16,158 nt of DNA from Coriobacteriales bacterium (GCA_031286975.1 JAITTM010000208.1:1-16158), one strand, 5' to 3'. Shown: positions 6,968 to 13,517, numbered from the stretch's first letter. The notes: generated from the sequence alone by a model not told the origin. Program-made: numbers and translations.

Positions 6968-7528
6968 ATGAGTAGCGAAGCAACATCAGACCTGAAACCT
7001 TGGCAAGATAACATAGCGGTACATTTTATAGTGCAAGAAGAAATGCAGAAACATGACAAATTACCACTTTGGCAATACTGCTACCCAGAGTTAGCCGCGA
7101 CTGAAGAGCAGATAGCGGAGGTTGAGAGGCATCTGGGATACCCACTTGATCAAGGATATCGGAACTTTCTGCGCTGTGCCAATGGTTGGAAGTGTTTTAC
7201 CCAAGACATTTACTTGTTTGGAACCTTTGACTTGCTGGGTTCTGATTTGATGCGCACCACATTAGAAATGCTTGATATCATGGATGATGCCTTCCCCCTA
7301 GTTGATGATACGGGGTTTTTCAAAGAAGAATTGTTGCCAATTGCAGCTTCAACTGTGGCTAAAGACTTGCATGTAATAACAAAGCCAACAGCACATGAAC
7401 CCGGAATTGTGATTTGGTTTGCGGGGCAAGAAATCGAACGATACCCTAACTTCGAAGAGTATTTCTTGACCATGACTGATTATAATCGCGAAGAGATAAA
7501 TGCTTTAAAAAGAGATGCCTGCCGTTGA
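6968..7528 (+). CDS. SUKH (SMI1/KNR4) family protein, probable immunity protein
   Basis: A 186-residue protein with the SUKH fold signature. Helix and strand features in TEEQIAEVERHLGYPL (residues 46-61), then YRNFLRCANGWKCF and LFGTFDLLGSD, match the family pattern of an N-terminal helix, a 'P..Y..FL...NG' motif and a 'lFG' strand. SUKH proteins in bacteria mostly neutralise partner toxins of contact-dependent or polymorphic toxin systems. No toxin gene is beside it, so it would be an orphan immunity gene; a non-immunity role cannot be excluded. A strong AGGAGGAA ribosome site (6957-6964) precedes the ATG. The gene is much more AT-rich than its neighbours and is the only plus-strand protein gene, which suggests horizontal acquisition. 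No signal peptide or membrane segment is seen. Confidence 0.82.
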   Translation: MSSEATSDLKPWQDNIAVHFIVQEEMQKHDKLPLWQYCYPELAATEEQIAEVERHLGYPLDQGYRNFLRCANGWKCFTQDIYLFGTFDLLGSDLMRTTLEMLDIMDDAFPLVDDTGFFKEELLPIAASTVAKDLHVITKPTAHEPGIVIWFAGQEIERYPNFEEYFLTMTDYNREEINALKRDACR

Positions 7529-7570
7529 TTTCAGATCACCCAAAAATCAATAGGTGGGCGAGAGCGCAAA

Positions 7571-7588
7571 GACCGCCTGCCGCCGGTC
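7571..7588 (-). terminator. Weak terminator candidate after the DUF4153 gene
   Basis: On the minus strand, directly after the stop codon, GACCG (complement of 7584-7588) can pair with CGGTC (complement of 7571-7575) over an 8-base loop and is followed by TTTG. The stem is only five pairs and the T-run is short. The convergent 60-bp gap needs a terminator, but this one is only suggestive. Confidence 0.25.
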
Positions 7589-9208
7589 TCAGTCCGCCAA
7601 AAACGTTTGCAGATTCCAGTTGTAGTAGGCACTTTGCTCGGCGGGGTCTTCAAGCATTCCGCGCACGGACTCGCGGTGGTAGGCGATGGCCTGCTCGGCC
7701 TGCTCGCGAACCTGCGTGTCGGGGGTCTGGTCGCGCAGATCATGCAGCGCGGGCAGCGCAGCGTCCGATAGATAGGCGAGCGCCGGCACATCGATGGTCT
7801 GCGCCTGCCCATCCAGATAACGCTGCACGTTGTAACGCGCAATCAGCCCGTCCGTATTCACCAAAAACAGGCAGAGCGCGCACACAACTGTGATAATCAC
7901 CAGCGGCTTTCCGGCATTGAAAGGCCTCAGGTGCCAGATGAGCAGCACCACAAACACCAGCAGCAAAAACAACATGAACCAGGTGGTGTACACGCGCAGC
8001 CGCGTGAGCCCGTAGCTGCCGATATACAGCAGCATCTTGCTTGCGGCGGTCAGCACCAGCAGGCAGGTGAACAGCGAGATAACACCCGTAAGCATGCGGA
8101 GAAAACCGGGGTATTCTCCAGCCGCACGCTGCCCAAACAGGTAGGCAAATGCGAGCAACATCAGGTTGATGGCAGCCACGGCGGTGAGCTCAAAGAAGCC
8201 CTGGCGAGCGTATTGGGCGTAGGTATAACTGGCGGGAAGCTCGCCGCCAAAGGCTGAGAACAGGTAGGCACCCATGCTGATGAAAAACGCCGCGTACACC
8301 ACGGCAAGCAGCAACAGCGGTCCATAAAGCGCCAGGCGCGGCAGGCGATGCGCGGCGCTGAGCACGGTGTTTGCCTGCTCCAACGAGATGGTGTTGGCGT
8401 GGCGGCGGCGTGCGTTGCCAAACACCGCCCCAAAGATGTAGCAGGCCACGGGTATCCCAAAAGCGAACTTGAAGAGGTAGGTGAAGGGTCGCTCCAAATC
8501 AATGCCAGCGCCCAGACTGGAGATAAAGCCTGCAAAGCCGTCATCGGCCATTGTGAGCATGAGCACCACAAAGACGATCAGCGGGAGCGAGACCGCCACG
8601 CCCGCAAGCAGGATGAGAAGGGATTTGAGGTGCTGGGGTCTGGTGCTCACAGATGCTTGGGGCGCGTGCTCCTGGCTGCTTGCGCTGGTGCTGCCCGCCC
8701 CGCGCCGCAAAGAGCTGAACAGCGTAGCGAAATTTGCAAAAGGCACGATGATGGCTTGGCAAAACAGGTCACCTGCCAAAAAACCATCGAGCCGCGCGCT
8801 GATTGTCGTCTTGCAGCTTATGGCCAGCCATACCAGGCAGGCGCATATTTCAAAGCCCACGTTGAGTATGCTGATGTCGCGTTGGTCATAAAGCAAAAAG
8901 GGCAGCGCTCCCAGCAGCACAATGGCAAGGGCAAGCCAGCTCGTGGGGGTTTGGCGCACACCTTGCCAGCGGAGGTAGGCAAAGCTCACCGCCGCACCGA
9001 GCGTGAAGAACAAAAAGCCGCCTATGCCGCCACCCGCATTGCTAAGCAGCCCCCATTCCCAGAACAAAAAGCCTAGGACAAGAAAGGCGACAGCCAACAA
9101 GAGCTCACCCAGCCCCGAGGGATACTGGCTCATATCATGGCTTTTTGGTGGCACAAATTCCGTGTTTTGCGCGCGGTCTACCGTGGCAGTGCGTTCTGCC
9201 TCAATCAT
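7589..9208 (-). CDS. DUF4153 (DUF4173-type) polytopic membrane protein
   Basis: A 539-residue membrane protein of the DUF4153 group. About eleven hydrophobic segments can be read, from LGELLLAVAFLVLGFLF near residue 33 to LVIITVVCALCLFLVN late in the protein. The family hallmark YGLTRLRVYTTWFM stands near two thirds of the length, followed by the RYN / YLSDAALPALHDL soluble tail. A low-complexity Ser/Ala/Gln loop (about residues 170-190) separates the first and second membrane bundles. The start at 9208 is chosen because AAGGAG stands 7 bases upstream. It follows the XRE gene by 32 bases. DUF4153, DUF2975 and small XRE genes are known to cluster in Gram-positive bacteria. The biochemical function is unknown. 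Confidence 0.85.
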   Translation of the reverse strand: MIEAERTATVDRAQNTEFVPPKSHDMSQYPSGLGELLLAVAFLVLGFLFWEWGLLSNAGGGIGGFLFFTLGAAVSFAYLRWQGVRQTPTSWLALAIVLLGALPFLLYDQRDISILNVGFEICACLVWLAISCKTTISARLDGFLAGDLFCQAIIVPFANFATLFSSLRRGAGSTSASSQEHAPQASVSTRPQHLKSLLILLAGVAVSLPLIVFVVLMLTMADDGFAGFISSLGAGIDLERPFTYLFKFAFGIPVACYIFGAVFGNARRRHANTISLEQANTVLSAAHRLPRLALYGPLLLLAVVYAAFFISMGAYLFSAFGGELPASYTYAQYARQGFFELTAVAAINLMLLAFAYLFGQRAAGEYPGFLRMLTGVISLFTCLLVLTAASKMLLYIGSYGLTRLRVYTTWFMLFLLLVFVVLLIWHLRPFNAGKPLVIITVVCALCLFLVNTDGLIARYNVQRYLDGQAQTIDVPALAYLSDAALPALHDLRDQTPDTQVREQAEQAIAYHRESVRGMLEDPAEQSAYYNWNLQTFLAD

Positions 9209-9240
9209 GGTTTTCTCCTTTTTATGAGTGCTTACTGTTT

Positions 9241-9468
9241 TCAGAGAATCTTTGGAGGGGATTTGCCGGTGTCGAACTCGAGCAGGTCGCCCGGTTGGCA
9301 GTCGAGCTCGCGGCAAAGCGCCTCAAGCGTCGAGAAGCGGATGGCCTTGGCTTTGTTGTTCTTGAGGATGGAGAGGTTGGCGGGGGTGATGCCCACGCGT
9401 GTGGCAAGCTCACCGGCCGGAATGCGCCGCTGTGCCATCAGCACGTCTATGTTCACTCGAATACCCAC
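9241..9468 (-). CDS. Small XRE-family HTH regulator (YozG-like)
   Basis: A 75-residue protein that is essentially one Cro/CI-type helix-turn-helix: MGIRVNIDVLMAQRRIPAGELATRVG, then ITPANLSILKNNKAKAIRFSTLEALCRELDCQPGDLLEF. This is the compact YozG-like type usually paired with a DUF2975 membrane protein. The start codon is GTG (9466-9468), with GGGAG about 6 bases upstream. It lies 18 bases after the DUF2975 stop and 32 before the DUF4153 start, so all three form one transcript. It most likely regulates its own operon through the repeats at 10025-10060, which is an inference. Confidence 0.88.
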   Translation of the reverse strand: MGIRVNIDVLMAQRRIPAGELATRVGITPANLSILKNNKAKAIRFSTLEALCRELDCQPGDLLEFDTGKSPPKIL

Positions 9469-9486
9469 GCAATTCTCCCAACCGTT

Positions 9487-9939
9487 TTAAATGGTGAAGT
9501 CGTTTTCTGTCTTGAGTTCGACCGCGGCGGCAAAGAGGTTCTTTACCACGCGCAGGATCATTCCAAAAAAGACGGCCAGCAGTGCGATAAAGCCGAAGAC
9601 GATGCTCACAACAGTACTCACTGCCAGGATGACGGCGGCGGCAAAGCAGGCCCACGAGATCACGCGTAGCAGGCGTACGTTGGCCGGGGTGAATACGGCG
9701 CCCCGTTTGATGGCGGCGAGCAGGCGATCGAGCGAGAACAGCGCCACGAGGGCGGGCACGCAAAAGGCGTAATACACAGGCAGCACCAGGGCGACCAGTT
9801 GCGTCGGGATAAGCGAGCGGTTGTCAAAAAAGCCGCCCTGCGCCACAAAGGGCAACACCACAGCAAGCACCAGGGCAATCGCGATGACAACCCGTGTGCA
9901 GATGGACGAGAGAACAACCGACTTATCCTGATTCCACAC
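9487..9939 (-). CDS. DUF2975 membrane protein
   Basis: A membrane protein of about 150 residues with four hydrophobic segments. The family-typical C-terminal signature is present: MILRVVKNLFAAAVELK followed by TENDFTI. The N-terminal WNQDKSVVLSSIC also resembles relatives that begin near a Trp-Asn/Lys pair. For that reason I prefer the GTG start at 9937-9939. A TTG at 9976-9978 would add 13 hydrophilic residues but lies inside a palindrome and has only a distant AAGAGGG ribosome site; neither start is strongly supported. It is the first gene of the DUF2975-XRE-DUF4153 transcript. These proteins are thought to work with their small XRE partner, perhaps as a membrane-bound sensor or antagonist. 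The function is not established. Confidence 0.85.
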   Translation of the reverse strand: MWNQDKSVVLSSICTRVVIAIALVLAVVLPFVAQGGFFDNRSLIPTQLVALVLPVYYAFCVPALVALFSLDRLLAAIKRGAVFTPANVRLLRVISWACFAAAVILAVSTVVSIVFGFIALLAVFFGMILRVVKNLFAAAVELKTENDFTI

Positions 9940-9976
9940 CCTGCCTGCCCTGCTTTCCTTGTGTTCGTGCGCGCTC

Positions 9977-9988
9977 AAAAGCGCTTTT
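9977..9988. promoter_or_regulatory. AAAAGCGCTTTT palindrome in the DUF2975 leader
   Basis: A perfect 12-base palindrome, AAAAGCGCTTTT, lies in the predicted leader between the promoter and the preferred GTG start, overlapping the alternative TTG start. It could be a downstream operator or a small mRNA hairpin. No direct support for either. Confidence 0.35.
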
Positions 9989-10008
9989 CAGACCCTCTTA
10001 ATGCCACG

Positions 10009-10037
10009 ATGATAGCAGAGATTACATCGAATAGCAA
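10009..10037 (-). promoter_or_regulatory. Sigma70-type promoter of the DUF2975 operon
   Basis: On the minus strand a -35-like TTGCTA (complement of 10032-10037) and a -10-like TATCAT (complement of 10009-10014) are separated by exactly 17 bases. Transcription would start near 10002, giving a leader of about 60 bases to the preferred start. The surrounding DNA is clearly AT-rich. Each hexamer has 4-5 matches to consensus. Confidence 0.6.
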
Positions 10038-10060
10038 TAAATATCTATCGAATAACGATA
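10025..10060. promoter_or_regulatory. Two operator-like repeats at the DUF2975 promoter
   Basis: TATCGAATAACGATA (10046-10060) is a perfect dyad, TATCG-N5-CGATA. A second copy, CATCGAATAGCAATA (10025-10039), matches it at 12 of 15 positions. Their starts are 21 bases apart, two turns of B-DNA, so both face the same side. The weaker copy overlaps the -35 hexamer and the perfect one lies just upstream. This is the layout expected for an autoregulatory site of the XRE protein in the operon. Confidence 0.55.
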
Positions 10061-10318
10061 AATTGACGATCCTTTGCCTCTTAACAGGGCGAATCAACAC
10101 CATAACAAAATGACCAAGGCGCAGAACCAAAAAGGCCATAGACAAGCGCACCAAAGAGACGTAATACAATTAAAGGCGAAGTTAGTGGCGCGCATAAAGG
10201 TGCCGCGCAAAAGAAAAATGAAAAAAACCTATGACAACGGAGCCTTAAGGGTTTATGATGGATATGCACTCTTACCGAGTGGTGTTTTGCAGGCCTTTTG
10301 CCTGCACCAAATTTGCTG

Positions 10319-10402
10319 AATACGGCACTCGTCCCTATTGCCGTATTTCTAGGAGCCTCTGACGTATGCCCCCCGACTTCAAGTCGTTTCCGTCAGGGGC
10401 TC
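10319..10402. repeat. Nested hairpins, possible remnant of a mobile-element end
   Basis: Two strong dyads lie side by side. AATACGGCA (10319-10327) pairs perfectly with TGCCGTATT (10339-10347). GAGCCTCTGACG (10353-10364) pairs with CGTCAGGGGCTC (10391-10402) with a single G-T pair, and its loop contains CGACTT/AAGTCG (10374-10386). Read on the minus strand, the block AGCCCCTGACGG...CTTGAAGTCGGGGGGC resembles the hairpin ends of IS200/IS605 elements, and the frame running into it contains GAATACCGCAGG, like the Asn-Thr-Ala-Gly near the end of TnpB proteins. No transposase core is present, so this is tentative; a structured RNA is the alternative. Confidence 0.4.
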
Positions 10403-10445
10403 TGCCCTTTCCAACGATTCCCTCAACAAGCGGTAATCGCCCTGC

Positions 10446-10474
10446 GGTATTCTCAGGGTATTCTTCGGTATTCT
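10446..10474. repeat. Three GGTATTCT direct repeats
   Basis: GGTATTCT occurs at 10446-10453, 10457-10464 and 10467-10474, spaced 11 and 10 bases, one helical turn each. They stand about 60-90 bases upstream of the tRNA promoter. The first is enclosed by CCCTG (10440-10444) and CAGGG (10454-10458). They could be binding sites or slippage products. Confidence 0.45.
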
Positions 10475-10509
10475 CCACGGGTCGGTCTTTGTTTCTAATC
10501 AACTGCGCG

Positions 10510-10538
10510 TAGTGAATCTTTCGTTTCTCTGGTAGAAT
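10510..10538 (+). promoter_or_regulatory. Probable tRNA promoter
   Basis: TAGAAT at 10533-10538 is a good -10 element, placed 14 bases before the first base of the tRNA. Seventeen bases upstream stands a poor -35, TAGTGA (10510-10515). Spacing is right, the -35 match is weak. Confidence 0.4.
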
Positions 10539-10552
10539 CATTTCTTGCATGC

Positions 10553-10628
10553 GCCCTCGTAGCTCAGGGGATAGAGCACAGGTTTCCTAAACCTGGTGCC
10601 GCAGGTTCGAATCCTGCCGGGGGCACCA
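10553..10628 (+). tRNA. tRNA-Arg(CCT)
   Basis: A complete 76-base cloverleaf. The acceptor stem pairs GCCCTCG with CGGGGGC (one T-G pair). The D arm is GCTC...GAGC, the anticodon stem CAGGT/ACCTG with loop TTCCTAA, and the T arm GCAGG-TTCGAAT-CCTGC. The anticodon CCT reads the arginine codon AGG. The 3' CCA is encoded. The variable loop is short, as in a class I tRNA. A terminator follows within 10 bases. Antisense frames across this gene are artefacts. Confidence 0.97.
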
Positions 10629-10636
10629 CATCAAAT

Positions 10637-10656
10637 GCCCCCGAAAGGGGGCTTTT
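10637..10656 (+). terminator. Strong intrinsic terminator, probably bidirectional
   Basis: GCCCCC-GAAA-GGGGGC (10637-10652) forms a six-pair all-GC stem closed by a GAAA tetraloop and is followed by TTTT at 10653-10656. It ends the tRNA transcript. On the minus strand the same hairpin is followed by ATTTG, so it may also end the ISC operon transcript, whose last stop codon is at 10716. Confidence 0.88.
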
Positions 10657-10715
10657 CAGTCTGTCCAGCCTGGTGGGATTCGAAGCACGACAAGGGGCGA
10701 GGCGCGAGCTCTTTT

Positions 10716-11144
10716 TTATTGTTTGGTAGGCTCGGGGATAAGGTTGTGCGTTGCCAGTTGCGCGATGGTGACGCTGTCGACGTAGGTGTCGATGGCGTTG
10801 CGCAGGCCTGACCAGAAAACCGAGGTGCCGCAAAGTGATTGGCGCGGGCAGAGCTCCTCGGCATCCAAGCAGGTAACGGGCAGAAAACCGCCCTCGGCTG
10901 CGCGCATGATGTGACCCGCGGTTATGCATTCCGCCGGGCGCACCAACAGGTAACCGCCCTGTGGCCCACGCACGCTTTGCAGATAGCCCTGCTTGGTGAG
11001 CACCGTGGCAAGCTGCTCAAGGTACTTGACCGAGATGTTTTGCCGGATGGACACCTCACGCAACGACACCGGCCCGGCATCCTGATGCTGGGCGATGTCG
11101 ATGATAAGATGCAGAGAATACCGAGCCTTCGAAGAGGTTTTCAT
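10716..11144 (-). CDS. Rrf2-family Fe-S regulator (IscR-like)
   Basis: A 142-residue Rrf2 transcription factor. The winged helix is at the N-terminus: KARYSLHLIIDIAQH, then SIRQNISVKYLEQLATVL and the wing SVRGPQGGYLLVRP (57-70). Cys92, Cys99 and Cys105 match, within one residue, the three cysteines that hold the [2Fe-2S] cluster in IscR. The regulator probably senses Fe-S status and controls the operon it belongs to. Its ATG overlaps the iscU stop by one base (TGATG), so translation is coupled. It is the last gene of the ISC transcript, whereas in proteobacteria iscR comes first. The terminator near the tRNA is just downstream. Confidence 0.93.
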   Translation of the reverse strand: MKTSSKARYSLHLIIDIAQHQDAGPVSLREVSIRQNISVKYLEQLATVLTKQGYLQSVRGPQGGYLLVRPAECITAGHIMRAAEGGFLPVTCLDAEELCPRQSLCGTSVFWSGLRNAIDTYVDSVTIAQLATHNLIPEPTKQ

Positions 11145-11587
11145 CAGTACTCTTCTTCGTCCTCTTCGTCCTCGTGGATGTCGCTTTTGGGCTGCTCAAG
11201 ACCCTCGATCACAATGCCGTTCTTCTCCGCGTAATCCCACAGCGCGGCATGGATCGCTTCTTCGGCCAGCAGTGAGCAGTGCACCTTGATAGGGGGTAGG
11301 CCGTCAAGTGCCTCGCAGACTGCGGCGTTGGTGACCGCCAGCGCCTCCTGCACGGTCTTGCCCTTGACCAGCTCGGTTGCCATGCTGCTGGTTGCTACGG
11401 CTGCCGCGCAACCAAAGGTCTTGAACTTGACGTCGCGGATAATGCCCTCATCGTCGATGTCAAAGTAGACACGCATGATATCGCCACATTGGGCGTTGCC
11501 TACGGTGCCCACACCGCTGGGGTTTTCGATCTCGCCCATGTTGCGTGGGTTGGTGAAGTGCTCCATTACTTTCTCGCTATAGGCCAT
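11144..11587 (-). CDS. iscU: Fe-S cluster scaffold protein IscU
   Basis: A 147-residue NifU-N/IscU scaffold on which [2Fe-2S] clusters are built from sulfur delivered by IscS. The three cluster cysteines are Cys34 in NAQCGD (with Asp36), Cys60 in KTFGCAAAVATSS and Cys104 in KVHCSLLAEEAI, together with His103. The family's usual C-terminal helix is followed by an acidic tail (DIHEDEEDEEEY) not typical of proteobacterial IscU. GGAGG stands 7 bases before the ATG. A 164-base gap separates it from iscS, unusually long for partner genes, and holds a hairpin (11608-11635). The next gene, the Rrf2 regulator, overlaps by one base. Confidence 0.95.
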   Translation of the reverse strand: MAYSEKVMEHFTNPRNMGEIENPSGVGTVGNAQCGDIMRVYFDIDDEGIIRDVKFKTFGCAAAVATSSMATELVKGKTVQEALAVTNAAVCEALDGLPPIKVHCSLLAEEAIHAALWDYAEKNGIVIEGLEQPKSDIHEDEEDEEEY

Positions 11588-11607
11588 TTAAGTCCTCCAA
11601 TACTCAT

Positions 11608-11635
11608 GGCGGCGCACTGTGGTGTGCGCACCGCC
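11608..11635 (-). promoter_or_regulatory. Hairpin in the iscS-iscU spacer
   Basis: GGCG + GCGCAC (11608-11617) pairs with GTGCGC + CGCC (11624-11629 and 11632-11635), leaving two unpaired bases (11630-11631) and a six-base loop. It lies about 20 bases upstream of the iscU ATG on the transcribed strand. With no T-run it is not a terminator; it may stabilise the iscU-Rrf2 part of the transcript or be an RNA cleavage site. The rest of the spacer (11636-11751) shows no gene. Confidence 0.4.
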
Positions 11636-11751
11636 CAGCTTTGCTTACTGTGTCAAACCCGTTTTGCTCGTGCCTGCGCGCAGAAATACGTTCCGCGCGC
11701 CCAAAACCTGTGTTCCTTCTCCGCACGCATCACAGCGTGCCGCTAACCTCG

Positions 11752-12951
11752 TCATTTTACGGCCGAGATCTTCTTTTTGCCGGCTACAAAATCCTCAAAG
11801 AGGGGGCTCATATTGCGCAGGTGGGCGACGACCTCCTTGATGGCCTCAACCGTGTAGTCGATCTCATCTAAAGTGGTGTCTTCGCTCAACGTGAGTCGCA
11901 GCGAACCGTGGGCAATCTCGTGTGGCAGGCCGATGGCAAGCAGCACGTGGCTGGGGTCAAGCGAGCCTGACGCGCAGGCAGATCCGCTCGAGCCCAGGAT
12001 GCCCTTCTGCTCCAGCGAGAGCAAAAGCGATTCGCCCTCCACAAACTCGAAGCTGAAGTTAGCGTTGCCCGGTAGACGTTTGACGGCGTCTCCGTTAAGG
12101 CGGCTGTGCTCGACCTCGGCCAAGACGCGCCGTATGAGATGGTCGCGCAGGTCGCACTCATGCTTGGTGCGCTCTGCGTAGTTTTCGATGGCGATATCGA
12201 GCGCCCTTGCCATGCCGATGATTCCCGGTACGTTCTCGGTGCTGGCGCGACGCTTGCGCTCCTGCGCTCCGCCGTCCAAAAACGACTTGGTCTTGATTCC
12301 TTTGCGGATGTAGAGAAAACCGATGCCTTTGGGGCCGCTGAACTTATGGCCGCTGGCGCTGAGCATATCAACGTCAAGATCAACCACATCGATAGGGATA
12401 TTGGTGAGTGCCTGCACCGCGTCGGTGTGAAACACAGCGCCATGCCTATGGGTGATGGCAGCGAGTTCTTTGATGGGCTCGATGGTGCCTATCTCGTTGT
12501 TGGCAAAGATGATGCTCACCAAGGTGGTGTCGGGGCGGATGGCCGCCTCGAGCTCGGCGGGATCAATCAAGCCCTTCTCGTCCACACCCAGGTAGGTGAT
12601 CTCGTAGCCATGGCGCTTGAGCCACTCGGCACTATGCGAGATGGCGTGGTGCTCGATGGCGGAGGTGATGATGTGCCTGCCTTTGTCGCTATAGGCATCG
12701 GCAGTCGACTTGAGTGCCCAGTTGTCGCTCTCGGTGCCGCCCGAGGTGAAGTAGATGTCCTGCGCCTTGGCATTGATATGCGCGGCGATGCGCTCGCGGG
12801 CATCGGTGACGGCGGCCTTGGCCTGCTGACCCAGCTCATAAAGGGATGAGGGATTGCCATACCCCTCGGTAAAGAAGGGGAGCATGGCCTCGACGACTTT
12901 GGGGTGGACACGGGTCGTTGCCGCATTATCGAGATAGATTTGAGGGGTCAT
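11752..12951 (-). CDS. iscS: Cysteine desulfurase
   Basis: A 399-residue PLP-dependent class V aminotransferase that removes sulfur from cysteine, giving alanine and an enzyme persulfide. It opens with IYLDNAATTRVHP. The PLP site shows His101 (SAIEHHAIS), the TDAVQ aspartate (177) and Lys203 in SASGHKFSGPKG. The active-site loop GSSGSACASGSLDPSH carries Cys326; the long loop marks it as an IscS/NifS type (group I) enzyme. Length equals that of typical IscS. GGAGG lies 5 bases before the ATG. It follows the MOSC gene by 8 bases and feeds sulfur to IscU and possibly the MOSC protein. Confidence 0.96.
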   Translation of the reverse strand: MTPQIYLDNAATTRVHPKVVEAMLPFFTEGYGNPSSLYELGQQAKAAVTDARERIAAHINAKAQDIYFTSGGTESDNWALKSTADAYSDKGRHIITSAIEHHAISHSAEWLKRHGYEITYLGVDEKGLIDPAELEAAIRPDTTLVSIIFANNEIGTIEPIKELAAITHRHGAVFHTDAVQALTNIPIDVVDLDVDMLSASGHKFSGPKGIGFLYIRKGIKTKSFLDGGAQERKRRASTENVPGIIGMARALDIAIENYAERTKHECDLRDHLIRRVLAEVEHSRLNGDAVKRLPGNANFSFEFVEGESLLLSLEQKGILGSSGSACASGSLDPSHVLLAIGLPHEIAHGSLRLTLSEDTTLDEIDYTVEAIKEVVAHLRNMSPLFEDFVAGKKKISAVK

Positions 12952-12959
12952 GGGTCCTC

Positions 12960-13517
12960 CTACAGGGTTCCGGCGGCGCGCGCCGCTTCTACTTCGTCCA
13001 GTGCCTCTCGCGGGGTTGCGTCACAGGTGCCGTTGCCCCAGGTGATGACCTCGATGGTATCGCCCACCTTTATGAGGCCTTCTTCGCGCACAACGCTGAA
13101 GATACCCTCGCGCGGAAAGATGCAGTCGCCCGCCAGGTGGTAGATGGCGCAGCGGGTGTGGCAGACCTTGCCTATCTGGCTGATCTCAACGGTGGTATCG
13201 CCCACCTTGAGCACGGTGCCAACGGGAATGGTATTGAGCTCGATACCCTCGGTGGTGATGTTCTCGGCAAAATCACCGGCTTTGACATCAAGACCCATGG
13301 CGCGTGCCTTATCGATGGACTCCTGTGCGAGAAAGGAGACCTGGCGATGCCAGTCTCCGGCATGGGCGTCGCCCTCGACACCCGAGTCGATCCTGATGCT
13401 CACCGTTTGCCCAGGTACCGGCGTTTTGCGCGTACCCTTCTTCTCGGAGATGTTAAGCGAGGTCACCGTACCCCTGCGCTTTTGGTTCTGATCGAAAGCA
13501 CACTCACGTTCTGACAT
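12960..13517 (-). CDS. MOSC-domain protein
   Basis: A 185-residue stand-alone MOSC protein. The core includes VTSLNISEKKGTRK at the start, GVEGDAHAGDWHRQVSFL (about 47-64), GDFAENITTEGIEL and IGKVCHTRCAIY with HLAGDCIFPREGIFSVV. The cysteine pair CHTRC is typical of MOSC proteins from anaerobes. MOSC domains are thought to bind or move sulfur (MoCo sulfurase C-terminal family). The start at 13517 has AGGAG and AGAGG within 10 bases; an in-frame ATG 17 codons upstream lacks such a site. It heads the ISC operon, 8 bases before iscS, suggesting it takes sulfur from IscS, perhaps for the molybdenum cofactor. The target is inferred. Confidence 0.9.
   Translation of the reverse strand: MSERECAFDQNQKRRGTVTSLNISEKKGTRKTPVPGQTVSIRIDSGVEGDAHAGDWHRQVSFLAQESIDKARAMGLDVKAGDFAENITTEGIELNTIPVGTVLKVGDTTVEISQIGKVCHTRCAIYHLAGDCIFPREGIFSVVREEGLIKVGDTIEVITWGNGTCDATPREALDEVEAARAAGTL

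Larger units (their letters stand above)
10061..10552. other. Non-coding stretch between promoter and tRNA
   Basis: I see no supportable protein gene in these 492 bases. Short frames exist on both strands (for example a 71-residue minus-strand frame ending at 10335), but none shows family motifs. The first half is AT-rich with little structure. A small hairpin GCAGGC/GCCTGC occurs at 10289-10305. From 10319 onward there are strong inverted and direct repeats, listed separately, and the tRNA promoter is at the end. Confidence 0.55.

Noticed and set aside
10289..10305. Intrinsic terminator GCAGGC/GCCTGC
   Set aside because: No T-run on either strand and no gene ends nearby.
10335..10550. Minus-strand small protein of 71 residues
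   Set aside because: A GAGGG stands before its ATG, but it is antisense to the tRNA promoter, made of palindromic DNA and has no family motif; at most a TnpB-like remnant.
10677..10690. Second tRNA fragment or attachment site (GGGATTCGAAGC)
   Set aside because: Only a short T-loop-like match; no cloverleaf, no direct repeat of the tRNA-Arg 3' end and no integrase.
10564..10929. Minus-strand frame of 121 residues covering the tRNA
   Set aside because: It runs across the tRNA in antisense (the familiar AGFEPAAPG artefact) and overlaps the terminator and the Rrf2 gene.
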